Origin: Rhodococcus opacus
GTDB lineage: Bacteria; Actinomycetota; Actinomycetes; Mycobacteriales; Mycobacteriaceae
Direction of reading: 5' to 3'
Assembly: GCF_012396235.1 (NCBI RefSeq)
Contig: NZ_JAAXPA010000002.1
Location: forward strand, 124,001-188,000
DNA: 64,000 bases
The position numbers and the translations under genes were made by a program. The notes beneath the pieces are model-generated. The model searched no databases. It was not told the DNA's origin and worked only from the letters and a program-made list of their open reading frames with translations. This document shows positions 48,864-57,504 of this stretch, one piece after another (positions within the stretch are counted from its first letter, which is position 1; each line of letters begins with the position of its first letter).

Positions 48864-49349
48864 ATGGCAACGAGGATCAGACGTCTCGGCACGCTCGTCG
48901 GCACGTGCGCCGCTGCTGTGGCGTTCACGACTGCGTCCGCCGGCATCGCTTCTGCCGTCCCCGATCCGGTGTCGGTGACGACGACGGCGTTCCAGGTTCC
49001 GTTCACCGGTGTCATCGGAGACCCGTTCCCGTTCGCCACGGTGTCGCTGGCCGCGTCCACCGGTGCGAACCCGGGGCCGGGTGTCGTGCGGTTGTCCGCG
49101 ACGAGCATGTGCCCGGCGTTCACCCCGAACGCGAACTGCACGACGTACGCGTTTGCCACCACGATTCGGTGGCTCAATCTCAGTACCGGCGTGACGGGGA
49201 CGGCCACCGTGCCGTCGGGCTCCTTCGGGGTGCCTGGACAGGAACCGGTCGTCGACGTGCCGACGGGATCGGGGCATGTGACGGCGACCGTCCTCGGCGC
49301 CTCGTCGGGCACGATCGTGCCGGGCCTGGGTTACTTCTTCGTTCCCTGA
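48864..49349 (+). CDS. Small secreted protein, unknown
   Basis: This 161-residue protein has a clear Sec signal peptide (RIRRLGTLVGTCAAAVAFTT then ASAGIASA, cleavage near residue 31). The mature part is beta-rich and Thr/Val-rich, with two cysteines (SATSMCPAFTPNANCTTYAF) that could pair. Similar small exported proteins are common in rhodococci and mycobacteria, but I cannot name a family. ATG 48864 follows AAGGAAAGGG. It is bounded by hairpins on both sides, so it is a separate transcription unit. Confidence 0.75.
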   Translation: MATRIRRLGTLVGTCAAAVAFTTASAGIASAVPDPVSVTTTAFQVPFTGVIGDPFPFATVSLAASTGANPGPGVVRLSATSMCPAFTPNANCTTYAFATTIRWLNLSTGVTGTATVPSGSFGVPGQEPVVDVPTGSGHVTATVLGASSGTIVPGLGYFFVP

Positions 49350-49367
49350 CCGTCGCCGATTTCGCCT

Positions 49368-49420
49368 CGGACGAACGGGACGCTCGTTGCGTCAGATCGA
49401 ACGAGCGTCCCGTTCGTCCG
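49368..49420. terminator. 21-bp palindromic bidirectional terminator
   Basis: Perfect 21-bp arms (49368-49388 and 49400-49420; core GAACGGGACGCTCGTT) surround an 11-nt loop between two convergent genes. Confidence 0.85.
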
Positions 49421-49434
49421 GGCGGTGGCAGGTG

Positions 49435-50013
49435 TCAGGCGCGTCCAGAGTCGTGCTCGGCGATCGCCGGCGCGACGAACTGCTCGAGCATCGTGCGTTC
49501 GTCGGCGTCGTCGACGCCCGGAACGGTGAGCAGGGAAACGATGATCCGGACGAGCCACCGTGCCTTCCTTACCGTCTCCTCCCCGGAGAACCCCGCCTGC
49601 CCCAGGAAGGCGGTGCCCAGCGACTCGATGACGTCCGACGAGTGCGCGATCTGCGCGGCGAGTCCGGAGTCGCCGAGCTGGAACCAGGCGGCCAGAGTCG
49701 GGTCGGCGCGCACCAGCCGGATCGCGGCCAGCATTGCCTCCACGATCACGTCCTTGGGGTCGCCGACCCCGGACACCTCCTCCGCGACCAGCGTGCCGAT
49801 GCGCCGGGCCTCGCGGTGGACGAACGCCAGCTGCAACGACTGCCTGCTGTCGAAGTAGCGGTACAGCGTGGCACGGGAACATCCGGCCGCCCGGGCGACC
49901 TCGGCCATACCGACGGCGGCGATGCCGTTCTCGACGTACAGCTGGGCCGCGACGTCGAGGATTCGCTCGGCGGCGAGGCGGGGGCGTTCGTCCCGCATCC
50001 AGTCGGCGGTCAT
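49435..50013 (-). CDS. TetR family regulator, coupled to a P450
   Basis: This 192-residue TetR-type repressor has the N-terminal HTH AAERILDVAAQLYVENGIAA and MAEVARAAGCSRATLYRYFD at residues 15-55, and a ligand-binding helical domain. Its ATG overlaps the cytochrome P450 stop by 4 bp (ATGA), so they form one operon. An inverted repeat GACACAT-N6-ATGTGTC in front of the P450 is the natural candidate operator, giving self-control. The ligand is unknown. Confidence 0.9.
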   Translation of the reverse strand: MTADWMRDERPRLAAERILDVAAQLYVENGIAAVGMAEVARAAGCSRATLYRYFDSRQSLQLAFVHREARRIGTLVAEEVSGVGDPKDVIVEAMLAAIRLVRADPTLAAWFQLGDSGLAAQIAHSSDVIESLGTAFLGQAGFSGEETVRKARWLVRIIVSLLTVPGVDDADERTMLEQFVAPAIAEHDSGRA

Positions 50014-51230
50014 GCTTCACGCACCCGGAACGGGACGCTAGTCGGGCGGCGCACGTAGTTGCCGTCCGCGTAGACGACGGCGTCGATGTCGACGGTGAAG
50101 TCGGGGCAGCGGGCCAGCAGTTCCTCGAGCGCGATCCGCGCCTGCATCCGTGCTGCGGCCGCACCCAGGCAGTGGTGGGCCCCGTGGCTGAACGTGAGGA
50201 TCTGCTTCGGACTGCGACGCACGTCCAGGACCTCGGAATCCGGTCCGAACCGGCGCGGATCGCGGTTCGCGGAGCCGTACAGCAGAAGCACCTTCCGTCC
50301 CTCGGGAACGACGGTGCCGTCGATCTCGACGTCGCGGGTCACCGTGCGGGCGAGGCCCTGGACGGGGGCCGTGAGCCGCAGCAATTCCTCGACGGCGTCG
50401 CCGATGAGCTCCGGATGTTCGATCAGATCGCGGCGCTGATCCCGGTGCTCGGTGAGCAACTGGACTGCGCCGCCGAGCATCCCGGTGGTGGTGTCGTTGC
50501 CGCCGGTGACCATCGTGAACGCGAAACCGAGGATGGAGAGCAGCCCGGTGACGTCGCCGTCGGCTCCCATTCCGCCCGCGACGAGGTGTGAGATCGTGTC
50601 GTCTCCGGGGTCGGTGCGCCGCCGCTCGATCAGTCCGGCGAAGTAGCCCATCAGATCGGTGACCGCACCCGTCGCCTGCAGCGTGTCGCCCTGCGCATTC
50701 GCCGCGACGATGGCCTCGGTCCAGCCGTCGAACTGCGCTCGGTCTTCTTCGGGGACACCGAGGTAGTGGGCGACGACCATGCTCGGCAACGGCTTGAACA
50801 GTTCCTTCACCACATCGCCCTCACCTGCCTCCCGCAGTCGTTCGATGCGCTCCACCACGAACGCCCGGACGTCCGGCTCGACGGCGGTGACCTGCCGTGG
50901 GGTGAATCCCTTCGACACGAGGCGGCGGAACGCGGTGTGGTCGGGCGGGTCGAGCATCACCAGCGGCGGATTGTCCTGCAGGCCGATCTTCTCCAGCTCG
51001 CCGTATGTCGTGGTGAGGCCGGCTGCGGAGGAGAACGTCTCGGCGTCCCGGGCCGCCGCGTAGATGTCGGCGTGCCGGGACAGCACCCAGTAGTCGTTCC
51101 TGGGTGCGCCCTCGGGGACGACGTGATGGACGGGGTCGTGGTCGCGCAGGTCTGCGTACATTTGCCACGGAGCCCGCCACGATTGCCCGGACCTCGGCAC
51201 GAACGAGACGCTCGACACATGTGCGGTCAT
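50010..51230 (-). CDS. Cytochrome P450
   Basis: This is a soluble heme monooxygenase of 406 residues. The I-helix oxygen-binding segment is FTMVTGGNDTTTGML near residue 235, the K-helix ExxR is in AVEELLRLTAPVQG near 280, and the heme loop FSHGAHHCLGAAAARMQA near 345 carries the cysteine ligand. The N-terminal PPLVMLDPPDHTAFRRLVSK near residue 85 is typical of bacterial classes. No ferredoxin or reductase gene is adjacent. The start ATG 51230 lies just inside the palindromic operator; the further upstream TTG 51257 would lie within it. The substrate is not predictable. Confidence 0.93.
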   Translation of the reverse strand: MTAHVSSVSFVPRSGQSWRAPWQMYADLRDHDPVHHVVPEGAPRNDYWVLSRHADIYAAARDAETFSSAAGLTTTYGELEKIGLQDNPPLVMLDPPDHTAFRRLVSKGFTPRQVTAVEPDVRAFVVERIERLREAGEGDVVKELFKPLPSMVVAHYLGVPEEDRAQFDGWTEAIVAANAQGDTLQATGAVTDLMGYFAGLIERRRTDPGDDTISHLVAGGMGADGDVTGLLSILGFAFTMVTGGNDTTTGMLGGAVQLLTEHRDQRRDLIEHPELIGDAVEELLRLTAPVQGLARTVTRDVEIDGTVVPEGRKVLLLYGSANRDPRRFGPDSEVLDVRRSPKQILTFSHGAHHCLGAAAARMQARIALEELLARCPDFTVDIDAVVYADGNYVRRPTSVPFRVREA

Positions 51231-51243
51231 GTACCGATAGTGA

Positions 51244-51263
51244 GACACATTCCACAATGTGTC
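51244..51263. promoter_or_regulatory. Candidate TetR operator before the P450 gene
   Basis: Perfect 7-bp arms GACACAT / ATGTGTC with a 6-bp spacer lie 13 bp upstream of the P450 start codon, where a repressor would block transcription. The adjacent operon-encoded TetR protein is the likely binder. Confidence 0.6.
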
Positions 51264-51284
51264 AATGGTGCGGCTGCGACTTCT

Positions 51285-51689
51285 CTAGCCGAACAGGGCG
51301 AACGCCACGACGGCGAGGATCAGGACGAGTACCGGTGTGAGGATGAGCAGCAACCCGAGCAGTCCAGGATTCTTCACCGGCCGATGGTCGATGGCGCCCT
51401 TGCTGAAACTGCTGAACGGCGACGCGTAATACACCGGGGGAGCCGGATGGTACCGGTTGTCGACGGTGATCTGCGCCCTGCCCTGCTCCCAGATCCACGG
51501 GACCGAGATCTGGATGTGGTGCACGCCCGGCGGTGCCGGAATTTCGTTGTGTCCCCACCGGAGCGGCACGGGATACCCGTTGATGCGCGCATTGGGGGTC
51601 ACCAGCATCGGGCCCATCGGCGGTTTCTTCGCGTCGATGACGAGCGCGGTGGGTGAGGAGGCGGGCTGCACGAAGGGCGACAGTATCAC
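51285..51689 (-). CDS. Membrane-anchored protein of unknown function
   Basis: This 134-residue protein has a beta-rich N-terminal part (PNARINGYPVPLRWGHNEIP, HHIQISVPWIWEQGRAQITV) and one strong C-terminal membrane helix (LLGLLLILTPVLVLILAVVA). It looks like the mycobacterial group of small C-tail-anchored proteins, but I know no function. The start is probably GTG 51689 (VILSPFVQPASSP); the longer open frame upstream is Arg/Ser/Pro-rich shadow sequence. It is followed closely by a minus-strand neighbour upstream (51718). Confidence 0.68.
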   Translation of the reverse strand: MILSPFVQPASSPTALVIDAKKPPMGPMLVTPNARINGYPVPLRWGHNEIPAPPGVHHIQISVPWIWEQGRAQITVDNRYHPAPPVYYASPFSSFSKGAIDHRPVKNPGLLGLLLILTPVLVLILAVVAFALFG

Positions 51690-51717
51690 CCTGCGGCACC
51701 CCGAAACGGGTGGCCTA

Positions 51718-52389
51718 CTAGCCGGCCGCGATCCGGGCCTTCTCCAGCGCCGCGAGGGTGCGGAGCACGGTGGCGCGCTGCTTCTCGAGGTCGCTGATCC
51801 GGGCACGCGCGGCCAGTCCGGCGGGCTCACCGATCAGGTTCATCTGGGCATCGATGGCCGAGAGTTGATCGAGCAGTCCAGTGACGCGGGATTCGAGTGC
51901 GGCGACGTCGACGGCGTCGGTGCGCACCGGTGCCACCGGCGGCGTGGCGGACGTGCGGGACGTGCTCGGGCGGGTCGACGCGGTGGTCGACGACGTTCCG
52001 GAATGGGAGGTGCTGCGCGGCTCCGACACCACACTGGCCGCCCGGGGACGAAGGGCCTTGCGCACGGCGGCCGGGTCCGGGAGTTCCGCGAGCTTCATCT
52101 CGTTGAGTTCGCGACGCGCATCGCGGGCGTTGACCCGGTGCTCACGCTCTTCGTCGTCGTCCGACTGCAACGTGCCGCCGAGCGGACGCAGACCGTACAT
52201 ACCCAGGAAGCGGCGGGCCTCGTCGATGACCGATTCCTTCTCGCGGCAAGTGCCACAGCGAGGTTCGTTACGGAACATTTCGACTGCGTTGTCGTCTCCG
52301 CACCACACGCACGCCCCCGGCGACCAACGCCGGACGTTTCGAATTGCAGCGATATCGATAGGGCCGGAGAGAGTCTGCGCGTCGATCAC
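51718..52389 (-). CDS. Zinc-ribbon-like protein with C-terminal coiled coil
   Basis: This unrecognised 223-residue protein has two CxxC pairs near its N-terminus, CVWCGDDNAVEMF and CGTCREKESV (about 18 residues apart), which should form a zinc ribbon. The middle is charged (DDDEEREHRVNARDARRELN) and then low-complexity Ser/Thr (TSHSGTSSTTASTRPSTSR). The C-terminal 60 residues are a heptad-like coiled coil (VAALESRVTGLLDQLSAIDA, ISDLEKQRATVLRTLAALE). The best start is GTG 52389 before VIDAQTLSGP. A nucleic-acid or protein adaptor role is only a guess. Confidence 0.65.
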   Translation of the reverse strand: MIDAQTLSGPIDIAAIRNVRRWSPGACVWCGDDNAVEMFRNEPRCGTCREKESVIDEARRFLGMYGLRPLGGTLQSDDDEEREHRVNARDARRELNEMKLAELPDPAAVRKALRPRAASVVSEPRSTSHSGTSSTTASTRPSTSRTSATPPVAPVRTDAVDVAALESRVTGLLDQLSAIDAQMNLIGEPAGLAARARISDLEKQRATVLRTLAALEKARIAAG

Positions 52390-52542
52390 GACGAGCCACA
52401 GTAGGGGAATTCGAGCGTGCGAGTCACATCGCCGTAAGTACGACCTGCGGTTCTGCGGCCGAGCGTGACGAAGATCATGCCGATGCTCGCAAACTGCTCC
52501 GCAAACGCTGTGTGCCACACGTGTTTTCCCGACCGGTAAGTT

Positions 52543-53178
52543 TCATTCTCCGGCACCGATGACGGTGGTCAGCCAGTCGACGAGCGGCCGCATCGAACGC
52601 CAGGCGGTGCGCACTTCGTCAGCGGCGCGGGGAGTTTCGATCCAGTCGGGGGAGAGGTAGCTCCGGCTGGCGGTGAGCGACTTGTGACGCATCAGGTCGA
52701 GTCGCGGATGGTCCTCGGCGACGCCGCGGGGACGGGTCTTGAGTGTGTCGCCGCCGATCTCGAATCCCGACGACCGGACCTTCTTCACGAGCCGGACGAG
52801 TTCGCGGCCCTTGCGGTCGTCGTCGACGGCGTCACGGAAACGCCCGACCTGGACCGGGGTATGCGAATAGAAGCCGCCCGCGACGAACAGTCCGGCGGCG
52901 TCGATCTGCACGTAGTAGCCCACGCCGGGGCGGGTTTCGACGAATCCGCCCTGATGGGTCTTGTAGGGCGTCTTGTCCTTCGAGAACCGGACGTCGCGGT
53001 AGGGGCGAAACACCTTGCCTGCGCCGAACTCCGATTCGAGTTCCGCGAGCAGGGCGGTCATGGGTGCGCGCACGGAGTCGTCGTAGACGGATTTGTGCGC
53101 GGTCCAGAAGCTCTTGCTGTTGTCGGCCTCCAGGTCCTCGTAGAAGTCGAGAGCAGCGGTGGGGATCCCGGTGAACAC
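52543..53178 (-). CDS. DUF2461 domain protein
   Basis: This 211-residue protein is of the DUF2461 (TIGR02453) family, widespread and uncharacterised. Family features include DFYEDLEADNSKSFWTAHKS at residues 11-30, FRPYRDVRFSKDKTPYKTHQ near 58, GYYVQIDAAGLFVAGGFYSH near 87 and GDTLKTRPRGVAEDHPRLDL near 140. The length is full. ATG 53178. A 17-bp hairpin, the prs terminator, lies immediately upstream. The gap 52390-52542 downstream shows no feature. Confidence 0.88.
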   Translation of the reverse strand: MFTGIPTAALDFYEDLEADNSKSFWTAHKSVYDDSVRAPMTALLAELESEFGAGKVFRPYRDVRFSKDKTPYKTHQGGFVETRPGVGYYVQIDAAGLFVAGGFYSHTPVQVGRFRDAVDDDRKGRELVRLVKKVRSSGFEIGGDTLKTRPRGVAEDHPRLDLMRHKSLTASRSYLSPDWIETPRAADEVRTAWRSMRPLVDWLTTVIGAGE

Positions 53179-53195
53179 AGGGAAAGGCTACGCCT

Positions 53196-53235
53196 GTGAG
53201 TGGTTGACGAGTGTCTGGACTCGTCAACCACTCAC
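53196..53235 (-). terminator. prs-glmU terminator
   Basis: Perfect 17-bp arms GTGAGTGGTTGACGAGT / ACTCGTCAACCACTCAC with a 6-nt loop lie 13 bp beyond the prs stop. It is a member of the GTGAGT hairpin family. Confidence 0.85.
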
Positions 53236-53248
53236 GGGTGCGAAGCGC

Positions 53249-54229
53249 TTAGGCGTTGCCGTTGAACAGCGACGTGACCGAGCCGTTCTCGAAAACTTCC
53301 TTGATGGTGCGAGCCAGCAGTGGTGCGATGGACAGCACCGTCAGGGTCGGGAATTTCTTCGACTCGTCGATCGGGAGCGTGTTGGTGACGATGACTTCCT
53401 TGGCACCACACGCGGCGAGGCGCTCGGCCGCCGGATCGGACAGGACACCGTGGGTGGCGGCGATGATCACGTCGCCCGCGCCGGCCTCCTTGAGGATCTT
53501 CACGGCGCCGGCGATGGTTCCACCGGTGTCGATCATGTCGTCGATCAGGATGCAGGTGTGGCCGTCGACGTCACCGACGACGCGGTTGGACTTCACCTGG
53601 TTGGGCACCAGCGGGTCGCGCGTCTTGTGGATGAACGCCAGCGGCGCGCCGCCGAGGGTGTCGGCCCACTTCTCGGCGACCCGGACGCGACCGGAGTCGG
53701 GGGAGACGACGGCGATGTTCTCGGTGCCGTAATTGCCGCGGATGTACTCGGCGAGCTGCCCCTGGGCGTGCATGTGGTCGACGGGGCCGTCGAAGAAGCC
53801 CTGGATCTGGTCGGTGTGGAGGTCGACCGTGATGATGCGGTCGGCGCCGGCCGTCTTGAGGAGGTCGGCGATCAGGCGAGCCGAGATGGGCTCACGGCCG
53901 CGGTGCTTCTTGTCCTGGCGTGCGTAGGGGTAGAACGGCAGGATCGCGGTGATGCGCTTGGCCGATCCGCGCTTGAGCGCGTCGATCATGATCAGCTGTT
54001 CCATCACCCACGTGTTCAGCGGGGCCGGGTGGCTCTGCAGCACGAAGGCGTCGGAGCCGCGGACCGACTCCTCGAAACGGACGAAGATCTCGCCGTTCGC
54101 GAAGTCACGGGCAGTCTGCGGGGTGACCCGCACGTCGAGTTCCTTCGCTACCTGTTCGGCCAGCTCCGGATGCGCGCGACCAGAAAAAAGCATGAGGTTC
54201 TTCTGGTTGTCGATCCAATTCGCGGTCAC
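53249..54229 (-). CDS. prs: Ribose-phosphate pyrophosphokinase
   Basis: It makes PRPP from ribose-5-phosphate and ATP for nucleotide, histidine and decaprenyl-phosphoarabinose synthesis. The 326-residue class-I enzyme has the N-terminal [40 protein letters not shown] near residue 58, the flexible-loop [20 protein letters not shown] near 105, [20 protein letters not shown] near 180 and the PRPP signature [20 protein letters not shown] near 225. It overlaps glmU by 4 bp, as in Rv1018c-Rv1017c. Confidence 0.97.
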   Translation of the reverse strand: MTANWIDNQKNLMLFSGRAHPELAEQVAKELDVRVTPQTARDFANGEIFVRFEESVRGSDAFVLQSHPAPLNTWVMEQLIMIDALKRGSAKRITAILPFYPYARQDKKHRGREPISARLIADLLKTAGADRIITVDLHTDQIQGFFDGPVDHMHAQGQLAEYIRGNYGTENIAVVSPDSGRVRVAEKWADTLGGAPLAFIHKTRDPLVPNQVKSNRVVGDVDGHTCILIDDMIDTGGTIAGAVKILKEAGAGDVIIAATHGVLSDPAAERLAACGAKEVIVTNTLPIDESKKFPTLTVLSIAPLLARTIKEVFENGSVTSLFNGNA

Positions 54230-55728
54230 TGCTCTATGCCATCCTTTAAATCTTGCTTCTCGGTTTCGTGCAGATCTGAACTGTGGTGCGGTCCCGCGGC
54301 GGCTGCCGCCTCGGCGGCGGCGGTACCGGGCCGATTTCGTTGCACCCAGCCGTCAATATTGCGCTGCTTCCCGCCGGAGACCGCGAGTGCCCCCGGTGGT
54401 ACGTCGAAACGCAGCACCGTGCCGGCGCCGGTGTAAGCACCGTCACCGACCTGTACCGGAGCGACGAACATGGTGTCCGATCCGGTCCGGACGTGTGACC
54501 CCACCACCGTACGGCTCTTGGTGACGCCGTCGTAATTGACGAACACGCTCGACGCACCGATGTTGCTGTACTCGCCGATCGTGGCGTCGCCCACGTAGGT
54601 CAGGTGAGGAACTTTGGAGTGCGCTCCGATGTCGGCGTTCTTCGTCTCGACGAATGCGCCGAGCTTGCCGGACGCACCGAGGACGGTGCCGGGACGCAGG
54701 TAGGAGAACGGGCCGACGGTGGCGCCTTCGCCGATCGTCGATTCCGAGCCGTGGGTGCGCACCACGCTGGCGCCTTCGCCGACCGTCACGTCGGTGAGTG
54801 TGGTGTCGGGACCGATCACGGCGTCCTCGCCGACGGCGGTGGTGCCGAGCAGCTGCACTCCCGGATGGATGGTGACGTCGCGAGCGAGCGTGACGCCGAC
54901 GTCGATCCACGTGGTCGTCGGATCGACGACGGTGACGCCGGCCCGCATCCAGTTCTCGACGGTGCGGCGGTTGAGTTCGGCGGCCAGCCTCGACAGCTGG
55001 ACGCGATCGTTGGCGCCCGCGACCTTCGCGGAGTCGGACAGGTGGGCGGCGAAGACGGGTGCACCGGCCTCGCGGGCGATCTTGACGACGTCGGTCAGGT
55101 ACAGCTCACCCTGCGCGTTGTTCGCATTGAGCTGCCCGAGCGCGGAGCGGAGGAACTCGGCGTCGAACGCGTACACACCCGCATTGACCTCGGTGATGGC
55201 CGACTGCTCTTCTGTGGCGTCGGCCTCTTCCACGATCTCGGCGATCTCACCGTCGTGGGGCAGTCTGACGATCCGCCCGTAGCCCGTGGGCTCCGGGGCG
55301 GTGAACGTCAGTACCGTGACCGCCGCGGGCGTGGGCTCGCTGCGGTGCTCGTCGACGAGAGCGTGCAGGGTGCGGCCGTCGAGCAGCGGGACGTCCGCGG
55401 CGGTGACCAGCACGGTCCCGCGGAAATCGGCGGGCAGAGCGGACAGGCCGCATTCGACGGCGTGCCCGGTGCCGTTCTGCTCTTCCTGGACGGCGATTGC
55501 AATCGGACGGCCCAGTTCGGCCTCGAGGGCAGTGACGGCGGCTCCGACGCGTTCCTTGTCGTGCCCGACGACGGTGACGAGGTGTGCCGGATCGACCTCC
55601 GCGGCGGCGTGCAGGGAATGCGCGAGCATCGTGCGTCCGCCCAGGGTGTGCAACACCTTGGGGGTCTTCGACCGCATCCGAGTTCCCGCGCCGGCGGCGA
55701 GGACGACCACGGCGGTCTGCACTGGCAT
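54226..55728 (-). CDS. glmU: Bifunctional N-acetylglucosamine-1-P uridyltransferase / glucosamine-1-P acetyltransferase
   Basis: GlmU makes UDP-GlcNAc for peptidoglycan and arabinogalactan linker. In 500 residues, the N-terminal uridyltransferase domain has [20 protein letters not shown] near residue 8, [18 protein letters not shown] and [20 protein letters not shown] near 105; the C-terminal left-handed beta-helix (from about 260) contains repeated hexapeptides such as [20 protein letters not shown] and [20 protein letters not shown] (catalytic His). The C-terminal tail past residue 460 is an acidic extension as in mycobacteria. The ATG 55728 begins [13 protein letters not shown]. Confidence 0.97.
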   Translation of the reverse strand: MPVQTAVVVLAAGAGTRMRSKTPKVLHTLGGRTMLAHSLHAAAEVDPAHLVTVVGHDKERVGAAVTALEAELGRPIAIAVQEEQNGTGHAVECGLSALPADFRGTVLVTAADVPLLDGRTLHALVDEHRSEPTPAAVTVLTFTAPEPTGYGRIVRLPHDGEIAEIVEEADATEEQSAITEVNAGVYAFDAEFLRSALGQLNANNAQGELYLTDVVKIAREAGAPVFAAHLSDSAKVAGANDRVQLSRLAAELNRRTVENWMRAGVTVVDPTTTWIDVGVTLARDVTIHPGVQLLGTTAVGEDAVIGPDTTLTDVTVGEGASVVRTHGSESTIGEGATVGPFSYLRPGTVLGASGKLGAFVETKNADIGAHSKVPHLTYVGDATIGEYSNIGASSVFVNYDGVTKSRTVVGSHVRTGSDTMFVAPVQVGDGAYTGAGTVLRFDVPPGALAVSGGKQRNIDGWVQRNRPGTAAAEAAAAAGPHHSSDLHETEKQDLKDGIEQ

Positions 55729-55803
55729 GAAGCTCCCTCTGGATCGTTCCGCTCTTGCTGTTCTCGACAGCTCCGCCTGCAGGAATTAGCTCCGCAGGCT
55801 CCG

Positions 55804-55874
55804 CTCCGCCGCCAGGACTCGAACCTGAACTATCTGAACCAAAATCAGAGGTGCTGCCATTACACTACGGCGGA
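55804..55874 (-). tRNA. trnQ: tRNA-Gln (anticodon TTG)
   Basis: Read on the minus strand, the 71 bases fold as a tRNA: 7-bp acceptor TCCGCCG/CGGCGGA, D-arm with TAGTGTAATGGCAGCAC, anticodon stem TCTGA/TCAGA with loop TTTTGGT giving anticodon TTG, and T-arm GGTTCGAGTCC. CCA is not encoded. It lies 76 bp upstream of glmU on the same strand. The short gap holds repeated CTCCGC/GCAGG motifs and an imperfect hairpin. Confidence 0.95.
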
Positions 55875-56058
55875 TTGCCACACACACGGGGTGTCACGCC
55901 CGTTTGCGCGAGAGAATCCTCGCATGCCGACCCGCCGCCCGTCGAACCGCTGCGGAAATTTGTCTCGAACGTCCCGATAGAGTGGGTGCTACCTGCAGTG
56001 TTTCGACGCTGCCCGCGGCACTTCGTCGTCGCGAGTGTCAGGAAAGGATGGTGCCTCG

Positions 56059-56727
56059 GTGCCCCGACCCACGGACGTGGACGCGACCCCCGAGAGGGTG
56101 GTCCGCACCCGGATGACCGGTACGCAACGCCGGGAGCAGTTGATCGAGATCGGTCGCGCCCTGTTCGCCGAGCGAGGCTATGAGGCGACGTCGATCGAGG
56201 AGATCGCACAGCGGGCGCACGTCTCCAAGCCTGTCGTCTACGAACACTTCGGCGGCAAGGAGGGCCTCTATGCCGTGGTCGTGGATCGGGAGATGTCGCG
56301 GCTGCTGGAGATGGTGACGTCCTCGCTGAAGCAGAACCGCTCCCGGGTCCGGGTCGAGCGGGTGGCGCTGGCGCTGCTGACCTATGTGGAGGAGCACACC
56401 GACGGATTCCGCATCCTCGTCCGCGACTCTCCGGTGGCGGCACCGGACGGCACGTACTCGAGCCTGCTCAACGAGGCCATCGGTCAGGTCGGGCACATCC
56501 TCGCCGGCGATTTTTCGCGGCGTGGCTTCAATCCGGATCTGGCCCTGCTGTACGCGCAGGCACTGGTCGGAATGGTGTCCACCACCGCGACTTGGTGGCT
56601 GGACGAGCGGACACCGCCGAAGGAAGTCGTCGCCGCGCATCTGGTCAACCTGTGCTGGAACGGGTTGACCAATCTCGAGGCGGATCCGCAGCTGGGCACG
56701 GATCGGCCCCGCACGACACCTCAGTGA
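56059..56727 (+). CDS. TetR family regulator (Rv1019-like)
   Basis: This 222-residue TetR protein sits at the position of Rv1019 relative to glmU. Its HTH is RREQLIEIGRALFAERGYEA with SIEEIAQRAHVSKPVVYEHF near residues 25-65. The ligand domain includes VEEHTDGFRILVRDSPVAAP and a Trp-rich TTATWWLDERTPP near 185. The start is uncertain between GTG 56059 and GTG 56035; neither has an ideal ribosome site, and the 25-residue N-terminal arm is Pro/Arg-rich. Its target is unknown. Confidence 0.88.
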   Translation: MPRPTDVDATPERVVRTRMTGTQRREQLIEIGRALFAERGYEATSIEEIAQRAHVSKPVVYEHFGGKEGLYAVVVDREMSRLLEMVTSSLKQNRSRVRVERVALALLTYVEEHTDGFRILVRDSPVAAPDGTYSSLLNEAIGQVGHILAGDFSRRGFNPDLALLYAQALVGMVSTTATWWLDERTPPKEVVAAHLVNLCWNGLTNLEADPQLGTDRPRTTPQ

Positions 56728-56841
56728 ACGTGTTCTCGTTCTCCGACTCGCGGTTCAACTTCGCCAGGGCTGCGCCTGTCAAGTGCTAGGGTTCGCTGGA
56801 GTTTGCGCGCCCCGTCGGGGGGGTTGTTCGGGAGGCAGTCG

Positions 56842-57483
56842 ATGGCGAGACAGGTTCGAGCAGAGGTAACTCGGGCGTCGGTCCTGATGGCGGCGGCCGA
56901 CGTATTCTTACGCCTCGGGTACGCCAACGCGGGTCTCAACGAGATCATCGAGCAGTCCGGTGTGACCAAAGGTGCGTTGTACTTCCACTTCAGTTCCAAG
57001 GAAGACCTGGCCCGCGGTGTCATCGACGAGGGACAGATCCGGCTCACCGCCGGAATGACGTCCGTCAGTGACGGGCCGACGCCGGAGCTGGAAGCGCTCG
57101 TCGCCCTGTCCTATGTGGCGATCGAGGCAGCGAGTTCCGATCCGATTGTCGCGGCGATGTTGCGACTGCAGCACGAGATCGGTGACTACCAGGGGACGCA
57201 CGGCAACGTGGTGGCCTCGTGGCAGCAGGGTTTCGAACGACTTGTCGCGCGAGCGGTCGAGGAGGGCGACATTCTCGCGGAGGACGACGTCTCCACGGGA
57301 ACGCTGTCCACCTTTCTGCTCGGGTCGTTGCTGGGAGCGCATGTGGTCGCGACCGCGACCGGCGCCTTCGACGATCTTCCGCGCCGCATGGAGCGGGTCT
57401 GGTACTTCATTCTTCCCGGGCTTGTCGAGCCGTCGAAGCTCGTGTACTTCCGGCAGTTCGCCTCGCGCCGCCTGCTGCGCTGA
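56842..57483 (+). CDS. TetR family regulator resembling gamma-butyrolactone receptors
   Basis: This 213-residue protein has the N-terminus characteristic of ScbR/ArpA-type receptors: MARQVRAEVTRASVLMAAAD then GYANAGLNEIIEQSGVTKGA and LYFHFSSKEDLARGVIDEGQ. In Streptomyces such proteins repress secondary metabolism until they bind a butyrolactone; rhodococci are known to make related signals. No AfsA-type synthase is visible in the window, so it could also be a pseudo-receptor. The ATG 56842 follows GGGAGGCAG. It directly precedes the polysaccharide-type cluster. Confidence 0.85.
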   Translation: MARQVRAEVTRASVLMAAADVFLRLGYANAGLNEIIEQSGVTKGALYFHFSSKEDLARGVIDEGQIRLTAGMTSVSDGPTPELEALVALSYVAIEAASSDPIVAAMLRLQHEIGDYQGTHGNVVASWQQGFERLVARAVEEGDILAEDDVSTGTLSTFLLGSLLGAHVVATATGAFDDLPRRMERVWYFILPGLVEPSKLVYFRQFASRRLLR

Positions 57484-57504
57484 GCGATCCTTGCGGCTGC
57501 ACGA

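Noticed and set aside
50028..50044. GAACGGGACGCT motif repeated from the 49368 palindrome, inside the P450 end and near its start
   Set aside because: These copies are within P450 coding sequence with no inverted partner; likely codon-bias coincidence.
55741..55803. CTCCGC/GCAGG repeats between glmU and tRNA-Gln as an attachment site
   Set aside because: No integrase, no duplicated tRNA 3' end, and synteny continues on both sides.
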